Shown here piece by piece: positions 57,370 to 64,000 of a stretch of DNA of 64,000 bases (position 1 is the first letter of the stretch; each line of letters begins with the position of its first letter). The notes beneath the pieces were generated by a model. It did no database searches. It was given only the letters and a program-made list of their open reading frames with translations, and was not told the DNA's origin. The DNA comes from Theocolax elegans (Eukaryota; Arthropoda; Insecta; Hymenoptera; Cerocephalidae), in NCBI GenBank assembly GCA_026168455.1, contig CM047431.1, positions 27,717,569 through 27,781,568 on the forward strand, given 5' to 3'. The position numbers and the translations under genes were made by a program.

Positions 57370-57777
57370 ATTACAAATATTTTATTTATTTATTATGATC
57401 GTGTGACCTAATGAACCCTCTACATATAATGCTACAGAAACAACGTGGTAAAATGTGGTAAGTAGTAGTGGTAGTAGTAGTAGTAGTAGCATTGGAAGAG
57501 ATAACTAGCTCGCTCAATACCGCCGCCGCCGCCGCCACGCAATAGCGAGCCTCGTGAGCGGTCGCGGGTCTAGCATCGCAGTCGCACAGCTGACAACGCG
57601 GTCGCGCAGCTGGCAGCACGATCGATCCGCATGCTCTCGGTGCAAGCCGACTTGACTCTGCGCGCACGCACGCGACGCGGGGCCCCCCTCCGCCGCGCCG
57701 CCGCATTTGAATGAGCCTTTTTTTAGTGTTACCGTTACGGGGAGTGGGGGGGACCGATTAAATACTGGCGTTTAAAT
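57370..57777 (+). other. Region between PolB and the ATPase gene
   Basis: About 57,510-57,710 is strikingly GC-rich with GCC repeats and CGCG, unlike the AT-rich surroundings. A T-run and a GGGGAGTGGGGGGG stretch follow at 57,719-57,753. This may hold the late promoter of the capsid cluster, or be a GC-rich insertion. A minus-strand open frame here (57,386-57,706) is compositional. Confidence 0.4.
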
Positions 57778-57810
57778 GTGTGGATGTGGTTGGTGATTTT
57801 GTCAGTTGCG

Positions 57811-58482
57811 ATGATGGATGTTCGCTGGAAACATCCGTGGACGTCGATGGTTTGCGGTCCCACCTCGTGCGGTAAGACGATGTTTGTCAAGAGATTTCTC
57901 TACTATATTGACAGCATGAGTGACACATACTTTGAACGTATACTTTGGTATTATGGTGAGTGGCAACCTACCTACACAGACTTGGTGGAAAATATCGAGT
58001 TTCACGAGGGTCTACCGAGGAGGGAAGACTACGCGGCGGTTGGACAACCCAAACTGCTGATTCTCGATGACTTGATGCGTGAATCGTCCTGTGCCGCCGT
58101 TTGCAACCTGTTCACCAGGGGCAGTCATCGCAACAACTTGAGCGTCTTTATCACGCAAAATCTCTTTCATCGTGGTCAGCGCGAAATTTCCCTAAACTCG
58201 AATTACATTGTAATTTTTAAGAATCCGCATGACCGTGCGCATATCCAACACTTGGCTCGACAAATTTGCCCGGAAGACCCGAAGGTTTTGCAGGAGGCGT
58301 ATCAGGACGCGGTGGCCGAACCATTTCACTACCTCCTCGTCGATTTGCGGCAAGATACGCCCGAAAATTGTCGATTTCGCGCCTGCCTGTTTCCCGATGA
58401 CGTGTATCAATACGTGTATGTACCACGCAGGCATATAAAAACCGCCACCTCGAGTAATAGGCTTCCAGTTGTGCGAGTGTGA
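57811..58482 (+). CDS. Polinton packaging ATPase (FtsK/HerA type)
   Basis: The open frame begins at 57,778, but the ATG codons at 57,811 and 57,814 (MMDVRWKHP) fit the family start better; the extra 11 residues are hydrophobic and atypical. Walker A is GPTSCGKT (residues about 16-23 from that start) and Walker B is LLILDD (about 82-87), followed by a polar sensor-like FITQNLF. Polinton ATPases of this type are thought to drive DNA into the capsid. The gene is complete with no lesion, and its TGA overlaps the ATG of the next gene (GTGATGG at 58,478-58,484). Confidence 0.9.
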   Translation: MMDVRWKHPWTSMVCGPTSCGKTMFVKRFLYYIDSMSDTYFERILWYYGEWQPTYTDLVENIEFHEGLPRREDYAAVGQPKLLILDDLMRESSCAAVCNLFTRGSHRNNLSVFITQNLFHRGQREISLNSNYIVIFKNPHDRAHIQHLARQICPEDPKVLQEAYQDAVAEPFHYLLVDLRQDTPENCRFRACLFPDDVYQYVYVPRRHIKTATSSNRLPVVRV

Positions 58483-58820
58483 TGGGTCGAGTGAGACTTC
58501 AGCCTTTCGGGCAAAGATATTTCGATGTTTTGAGGACGTTGTGTCATTTGAATGGTGCACGACGTGCTGCTTTACTACGGCTAGCAGATTCAAAACTAGT
58601 GAGGTATATGTGCGAGTGCGCAGTCAATATTTTACGATGTAATATACCCCTCACCAAGTCGTACAAACGAAAATTGCGTAAACACGCCACGTTATTGCGC
58701 ACTCTTGCGGCCTCTGGTAAATCTTTGACGTTGAGGAAAAAAATTTTAATTAAAGCTACCGCCATTGTACCGTTAATTGTGAAATCTGTTTTATCGGCAT
58801 GGAGCATGCAAGAAAAATGA
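58479..58820 (+). CDS. Small basic Polinton late protein (113 aa)
   Basis: Intact frame. The body is rich in Leu, Arg and Lys, with short helices (RRAALLRLADSKLVRYMCECAV is the core region, followed by KRKLRKHATLLRTLA), and ends with a hydrophobic helix (ATAIVPLIVKSVLSAW). Similar small basic proteins follow the ATPase in other Polintons and adintoviruses and are presumed virion components, perhaps DNA-binding; their exact role is not established. It overlaps the ATPase by four bases upstream and the next gene by ATGA. Confidence 0.7.
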   Translation: MMGRVRLQPFGQRYFDVLRTLCHLNGARRAALLRLADSKLVRYMCECAVNILRCNIPLTKSYKRKLRKHATLLRTLAASGKSLTLRKKILIKATAIVPLIVKSVLSAWSMQEK

Positions 58821-59839
58821 TTTTAATTCCGGCAGAGTGTGTCGGAAGTGCGACGACGATGATGATGATGGAGAAGAGGAAGAAGACGAAGAAGTGTGTG
58901 GGGCAAAATATGTCGGAAGAGGCGGTGCGAACGTTGGGTGGGAAGTAACCACACACGGTGCAAACACCGGGTACGGTGGCAACACGACTGGATGCCGAAA
59001 TGAGTAGAATTCTCGATTCCTCGTTGAATTTGAGCGAGCGGGAAAAGTCAATGTTGTACGAACAGGCGCTGCAGCGATACCTGCGATGCACAAAACGAAA
59101 TAACAGCAATGCTCTCAATAATAATAATAATGATAATAAAGCGTTGATCGTAGAAAAAGTAGAACAAGACGATGAAGAAGAAAAAGAAGAAGAAGAGGGG
59201 GGAGGAGGAGAAGGAGAAGGAGAAGAGACACGGGTTCGCGATAAGGTGAAAAATACACTGGAGCAACAGATTATCGACGGTATGCCAAAAAAATTTCGCG
59301 AAAAAGCAAAGAATCTCATCGGTCGATTGAAGCAGGCGAATAATATATCGTGGGACCAGTACGGTAGAATCACGCCAGATGGTACGCTACTTCATCGCAT
59401 TAATAACCTGACAGATCTCGTTAACGAGGCTATGAGGAGTAGAAAAAGATCGCCACCACACGGTTACCATCAGTTTGCTCGTATACTGCGAAAAGCAGAC
59501 ATACCACGAGAATTTATTGGTAATAATCGTCTTTGGCAAGCTGTTGCCCAAGATCCATCGTCGTTGTCGTCGGATCAGTCTTCCTCGGACGATTCCGCCA
59601 CAGCTTTTGAGGATAAGAGAGAGTGACGGGAGGAGAAGGAGAAGGAGGAGGAGCAGGAGCCTGTAAAGGAATTAAATTTTAGCGTTTTAAGAAAAATATT
59701 GAAGAATAAAGATTTGCAAAAAAGGGGGAGGTCCGAAGACGAGGGTGTTAACACATCTTTAGTTTTACGCAAAAAAACGCGGGAAACTGAACCGCTAAAA
59801 TGGAGTCGTCTGACGAGATTAAGCAGCAAGAAAGAATAA
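58817..59839 (+). pseudogene. Acidic Polinton late protein, frameshifted
   Basis: The start ATG at 58,817 overlaps the preceding stop. The first about 42 codons end at a TAA near 58,946 because of a shift. The main frame then runs 58,958-59,626 with conserved blocks LDAEMSRILDSS, YEQALQRYL, NNISWDQYGR and FARILRKADIPREFIGN. Between them lies an acidic Asn/Glu/Gly low-complexity stretch. An in-frame TGA at 59,624-59,626 is followed by an open, basic continuation to TAA at 59,837-59,839. The family is common in arthropod Polintons; its function is unknown, and a structural or scaffold role is a guess. Confidence 0.7.
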
Positions 59840-59852
59840 GTGGCGACTAAAG

Positions 59853-60217
59853 TGCACTCGACAATGTGATCAATGGAATGCCGTTTGAGCTACATTTACC
59901 GGGATATCAATTCTTGGGGCCCGGTACGTACGTTGAGGAACGTCTGATGCGTGGTGACAGGGGTATCAATCCACTTGATGCAGCCTGTTGACCGTTGGCG
60001 TGCCGATCGACGGTTAGCCGAGCGCGCTTTTTCGAGAATGTTATCTGAAAGTGCGGATGGCGAGGAGAAAACTGCAGCTATTATTACCGTATTTTGCATG
60101 GTCAGCAAGATTGTTGTCGACAAGATTTTCAGACGTCTCAAAAAGTGTATAAGACGTCGTAAGCTACGGTATAGAAGATCAGTAGATAAGGGCAAAGCAG
60201 ATGAGGAGGACGCTTGA
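59853..60217 (+). pseudogene. Phospholipase A2-like virion protein, broken
   Basis: The N-terminal part has the calcium-loop signature FLGPGTY and the GINPLDAAC block of the parvovirus-type PLA2-like domain, known from parvoviruses and also encoded by Polintons and adintoviruses, where it may help breach membranes. A TGA directly follows DAAC. The downstream frame resumes at RADRRLAERAFSRM, so the catalytic His-Asp-x-x-Tyr segment is missing. The rest is basic and helical, to 60,217. The original start is not clear. The enzyme would be inactive. Confidence 0.75.
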
Positions 60218-61202
60218 AAATTTGTATTACGGTTTACCAGGACCGATTGCCTACGCTGGTGGTGGTAAACTCTTGCACGAAACGCGTAAAGAATACCGTC
60301 CACCTCCTGTGGACGAGTGGCTTGAAAGTCAAGATGCTTATACTTTGGCATCGATTTCCACATTGAAATTACGCAGTTTTCAGTCCCTACAAGGTGTGGG
60401 AGGCCGATTTGGCTGATTTCAGATCGTCAAAAACTTATAATATCGAGTACACGTACCTGCTCATCGTTATAGATGTGCTGTCAAAGTACGCGTGGGTTGA
60501 GCCGCTCTTTGACAAGAGTACAAAGTCTGTTGCCTTGGCGCTTGAACGGATTCTTAGTACTAATCAGGGTAAGTGTCCTCTATACTTTCAAACAAACAGG
60601 GGTAAAGAGTTTGTCGGACGCGAGGTTAATCGGTTGCTAAAAAAGAATGGTATTACATATAAGACCGTGCGCGATCCTGACGTCAAAGCAGCGGTAGCTG
60701 AGCGATTTATTAGAACATTGAAGGGACGTATTTGGCGCTATTTTATCCACCTACATACTAGACGATACATTGATGTATTGCAAGATGTGGTCAAGTCGTA
60801 CAACGATTCGTGGCACAGTGGTATAAGAATGCCACCTTCCATGTACGACAGCCTAAATACCGTGTTGGTGACCTGGTACGGGTCAGTCGAGCAAAGACTG
60901 TCTTTAACAAAGCATACGAGGGCGGCTGGACACTGGAGTTGTATAAAATAGAACGTGTGGATAGAGCGCGATTGCCAGCTGTGTGCATTTTGGAGGATCT
61001 TGCGGGTGAGCGAATTGACGAGTTCTTTTACGAGCAGCAATTGAGCAGAGTACGAAAAGAGCTGACAAATTCGGTATTTGAAATTGATGAGGTACTTCGA
61101 AGTAGGGGTAAAGGCAATAAGAGACAATACTTTGTCAGTTGGAAGGGGTATCCCGAGAAATTTAATTCCTGGGTGTCTGGCAAGGATTTGAAGAATTTAT
61201 AA
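60201..61202 (+). pseudogene. Polinton B integrase with chromodomain, frameshifted and catalytically altered
   Basis: It starts at ATG 60,201, overlapping the PLA2-like frame. An N-terminal region (about 60,210-60,380) is followed by a shift near 60,395-60,410. The DDE core (60,394 to about 60,850) has ADLADF with the first Asp, then FQTNRGKEF, where the second catalytic Asp is replaced by Asn, and AVAERFIRTLKGR with the Glu. A second shift near 60,850-60,880 leads to a GDLVRVSRAK segment and a C-terminal chromodomain (YFVSWKGYPEKFNSWV) ending at 61,202. The stop and the next ATG share a base (TAATG). Confidence 0.9.
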
Positions 61203-62035
61203 TGAAGGAGGAATTTTACATGACACTGCCGAGTAGTAGTAGCAGAAGTGTATTTCCAGAGAACACGGCTACACATTTTACGACACTGTTACCGCAAAGT
61301 TTTTACTTGCACAGAGAGTGGTGTGTGGGTCTATATGAAATACATATACCACTCACTTTCCAGCATATATCATCGGAGAAGGTGGTGGAGGGGGAGGAGG
61401 ATGTCATTCACGTGACGATATCGAAACGTCATCAAGTGCCGTTCAATGATGTACGATTTGAATCGGTGAAGGAGAGAGTGTTACGGATTAAGCCTGGAGT
61501 ATATCACGATATTGCGAGTCACTTGGAGGAAATAAATAGCCTTAATGGTGTGGAAGGCCATCTCACGTTTGAGGTTCAATGCGGCGGTTACATTCAAGTC
61601 ACCTGTGCGTGTACAGAGGAGTGTGCAAATTACATTCACACATTCACTCTGTCGAAAAAACTACGTAGAATACTGGGTGTGGAAAATGAAAAAGTAATCT
61701 CGTGTGTGGGTGAGAAGGAGCATCGTGTTATCGGGAATCGTCCTGCAAATCAGAGTAATGGAGTGCCAAATGTTTTGATGGTATATAGCAGTATCTGCCA
61801 GCCATATGTCACGGGTGACACAAACTCACGACTTCTGCGAGTTGTACCGTTACATTAGCAAAATTATACGTACGGTGCGACCGAGATAAGAGGTTTCGCA
61901 CCAGTTATGTATCTACCACTACTCTCCTCGTCCTTCCAAACGATCGAGTTTGATATAAAAAATGAACAGGGTGAATCTGTACCATTTGACTACGGAACGT
62001 TGACCGTGATACTTCATTTCAAACGCACAGGCTAA
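61202..62035 (+). pseudogene. Polinton penton-like minor capsid protein, one stop codon
   Basis: The frame 61,202-61,858 shows the family start FYMTLPSSSS, the TTLLPQSFYLHREWCVGLYE strand region and ICQPYVTGD near the end, typical of the single-jelly-roll penton-like protein of Polintons. A TAG at 61,856-61,858 interrupts it. The same frame continues with MYLPLLSSSFQTIEFDIKNE to TAA at 62,033-62,035. It is the pentameric vertex protein in capsid models of this group. The single stop suggests relatively late inactivation of this gene. Confidence 0.85.
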
Positions 62036-62038
62036 AAA

Positions 62039-62586
62039 ATGTCAGATTTTGACGAATTGTTTGGCGGTCAGGGGGAGGAGGAACTCAACACATTCACTAA
62101 AATGCTAAGTGGTGGTGGTGGTGGTTATCGTGCGCAGCTGGGTGGTGGTGTGGGTAGCTTTTTAAATGGTTTAAGTTGTCGCGCCATGCCTATGATAAAA
62201 CGTGGTGGTGCAGCTGTCCGTAAGGAGGCCATTCGTGCAGGTGGACGATTTGCTGGTGACGTTGCTATTGACAGACTACCAATCAAAAATGCTTTTGTCA
62301 CCGGGTAAAAGAGGGTGGGGATAACCTCAAAAGAAAGTTTCAAAACCCTTTGGACAAGATTGTTGATGGTCCACCGTCAGCTGATAAACAAGAAGAAGAG
62401 GGGGAAATAGAATATAAGAGGAAACGTAAAGAATAAATACCTCAATCGGTTGGAGTGTACACAGCCAGAAACAGTAGTAGTAGTAGTAGTGAGAACCATA
62501 AAAAGAAGAAGAAGAAGACGAAGACGACGACGAAGAAGAAGAAGAAGGCAGAAATCCGTACAGCAAGAGATATATTTGAATCGTAA
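62039..62586 (+). pseudogene. Polinton pVI-like minor capsid protein, broken
   Basis: It starts three bases after the penton-like stop. The N-terminus is acidic (MSDFDELFGG), followed by Gly-rich sequence and an amphipathic stretch (GSFLNGLSCRAMPMIKRG), as in adenovirus pVI-like proteins of Polintons and adintoviruses, which bind membranes and capsid. A shift near 62,305 and a TAA near 62,434 break the frame. A Lys/Arg-rich region and a conserved-looking end (ARDIFES) follow at about 62,560-62,583. Trinucleotide (AGA/AGT)n slippage contributes to the low complexity. Confidence 0.75.
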
Positions 62587-62590
62587 AAAA

Positions 62591-63773
62591 ATGGCTTTTT
62601 TACATAGTCACTCGTGCGAGTCTACGAAGACGAAACTGTCCCTCTTTGATATTCCGTCGACACAGACGGCGATCGAGCGTTCGTATTGGGTGCAATACAA
62701 ACCAATTTCGTCTTTGGCCGATCAGTCACCTATAGAATTTACAATTCCCGCTACTACCGAATACTTGGATTTATCGCACACAATGCTCAGCTTACGTGTT
62801 AACATTACACCTGTGGGGAAACAGATCGTACATTGAAACTCTATTCAATTACGGGCCTGCAGCAAAAAAGTCACATTTAACGAGTGTTTTGTGGTACGAT
62901 GATACACCTGGCAGAATGGACGATTCGTCAGATGGTAACGAGGGTCTATTAAACCGACGAAAGGTTATGATAGGCGGTAAAGTAGATTTTTTGAGTCATT
63001 TACACTGCGATGTCTTTAATCAGAGCAGGTTATTACTAGGTGGCGTCGAGGTTAGAGTGCGTCTTGTACGCTCACGCGACAGCTTCTGTCTTAAGGATCC
63101 TAACGGTGAATTTACTGTGAACATCACCGAGGCAACGCTATTTGTTCGTCGTTTAAAAATTAATCCAAGTGTTTTACTTGCCCACGAGAGGGCATTGACT
63201 AAAACGACAGCAAAATATCCACTTACCCGTGTGGAGGTTAAAGCTGTAACGCTGCATAATGTTATACACGGAGAGACAATAGATAATATTATTTTGGGCG
63301 AGCTACCAAAGAGAATCATCATTGGTTTTGTCGAGAATAAGGCATACAATGGCGACAAGAATATTAATCCATTTAATTTTAAAAACTTTAACATTAATTT
63401 CCTGTGCTTGTATGTGGACGGTGTGCAGGTACCGTTGAAACCGCTACAACCAGACTCTAAAAACAGTAAACTGTACGTCGAGGCGTAGCATACTCTATTT
63501 TCGGGGACAGGTGTACATTTTTTGAATTTTGAAAATTCCATTAGTCGTAAAGCTTATGCAAACGGTTACTGTTTGTTTGCATTTGACTTGACGGCAGATT
63601 TATCAGCGAATGATACCTCGCATTGGAATTTAGTAAGAAATGGTAGCGTAAGAATAGATGTGAGGTTTGACGACCCACTTTCTACTGCCGTAAATTGTGT
63701 AATTTATGCAGAATATGAAAATTTGATGGAGATTGACTCGTCGAGACAGGTTATAATTGATTACAGTGGCTAA
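62591..63773 (+). pseudogene. Polinton major capsid protein (double jelly roll), broken
   Basis: The first 80 codons (start MAFLHSHSCES, with YWVQYKPISSLADQSPIEF) match the start of Polinton major capsid proteins. A frame change with probable deletion lies near 62,815-62,836. The next frame (to 63,488) holds FLSHLHCDVFNQSRLLLGGV and FVRRLKINPSVLLAHERAL. A TAG at 63,486-63,488 is followed, after another shift, by the end segment 63,522-63,773 (GYCLFAFDLTADL, CVIYAEYENLMEID). The protein would form the hexameric capsomers. The overall length of about 390 codons is somewhat short for the family. Confidence 0.9.
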
Positions 63774-63914
63774 TTTGAAGAAATCATTTGTAAACAACAA
63801 CATGGTGGTGATGATGAGAGACAAGGACGGAGAAGGATTGCACGTATAAAGGATTGCACGTTGTTTTCTGGAGCAATAACGCAGTCGTCGTCTGTACAAG
63901 TTAGTTATAACATT
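63774..63914. other. Short gap after the capsid gene
   Basis: No gene is evident. It separates the capsid pseudogene from the next ATG. Confidence 0.4.
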
Positions 63915-64000
63915 ATGGATTTCGTGATTGATATTCAGTGCTTTAAAGATAACAAGAATTGTGTTTTACCGAAAGAGGTGGCAGTTTTTGCTTTAAAGCA
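63915..64000 (+). CDS. Start of another Polinton B gene (3' partial)
   Basis: The ATG at 63,915 opens a frame to the window edge (28 codons) beginning MDFVIDIQCFKDNKN. Proteins with a DIQGFK-like start are common in arthropod mobile and virus-like elements, so this is likely a real gene. Its function cannot be judged from this fragment. Confidence 0.5.
   Translation, partial: MDFVIDIQCFKDNKNCVLPKEVAVFALK

Larger units (their letters stand above)
44600..64000 (+). mobile_element. Polinton/Maverick-type virus-like element B (runs off the window)
   Basis: All genes are on +: PolB, packaging ATPase, small basic protein, acidic protein, PLA2-like protein, chromodomain integrase, penton-like protein, pVI-like protein, major capsid protein and a further gene at the edge. 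Late genes overlap or abut by a few bases (ATGA at 58,817, TAATG at 61,202), as in compact viral genomes. Neither terminus is certain. No adenovirus-type protease was found inside the window. Two TTAA transposons are nested in PolB. Confidence 0.9.

Noticed and set aside
57386..57706. Minus-strand 106-codon frame rich in Ala, Arg and Thr
   Set aside because: The frame comes from a GC-rich block and a trinucleotide run, with no domain and opposite direction to all neighbours.
62327..62566. Minus-strand frame with poly-Ser
   Set aside because: It is the complement of the Lys/Arg codon repeats in the pVI-like gene and has no other support.

Overview
The window looks like repeat-rich chromosomal DNA of an arthropod, most likely an insect. 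It is AT-rich and has spliceosomal introns. I recognise one cellular gene: the first five coding exons of a FANCI (Fanconi anemia group I) homologue on the minus strand at 25,946-28,054. Nearly everything else is mobile DNA, much of it nested and broken. The species cannot be named from the sequence alone.

Layout. (1) 1-4,449: part of a Polinton/Maverick-type virus-like element (A), with the end of a chromodomain integrase (+) facing a decayed protein-primed family B DNA polymerase (-) that carries a 76-bp intron. (2) 4,450-6,905: dispersed repeats X and Y around a 948-bp near-perfect palindrome. (3) 7,200-17,274: three CR1/Jockey-superfamily non-LTR retrotransposons in a row on the + strand; only the first still has an intact reverse transcriptase frame. 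(4) 17,715-31,545: two inverted copies of a repeat about 0.9-1.1 kb long. Between them lie a Tc1/mariner-type remnant, an R1-like retrotransposon set in a (TG)n microsatellite, an exact 535-bp tandem duplication, a TIR element and the FANCI exons. (5) 31,547-42,722: a second R1-like copy, a second large palindrome, second copies of Y and X, a Gypsy-type LTR retrotransposon remnant, and two non-LTR copies at (GA)n tracts. (6) 43,622-44,575: a tandem array of dyad-symmetric ATCGAT-rich units. (7) About 44,600 to the window end: a second, different Polinton (B), all genes on +: PolB, packaging ATPase, small basic protein, acidic protein, PLA2-like protein, integrase, penton-like protein, pVI-like protein and major capsid protein, plus the start of one more gene.

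Polinton B's polymerase gene has been hit twice by one family of TTAA-duplicating transposons with a 'Mutator-like' transposase domain. The first insertion itself holds a 676-bp palindrome and a 1,300-bp solo LTR with a GATT duplication. The late genes carry frameshifts, stop codons, an Asp-to-Asn change at an integrase catalytic position and loss of the PLA2 His-Asp motif. Only the ATPase and the 113-aa protein are uninterrupted, so the element is a fossil, but its gene order is very readable.

The most notable points are: the TTAA-site transposon family with solid ends; the family of long hairpin elements in (TA)n tracts; retrotransposons bounded by microsatellites; the 248-bp-spaced dyad array next to Polinton B; and the inverted repeats flanking the truncated FANCI gene.
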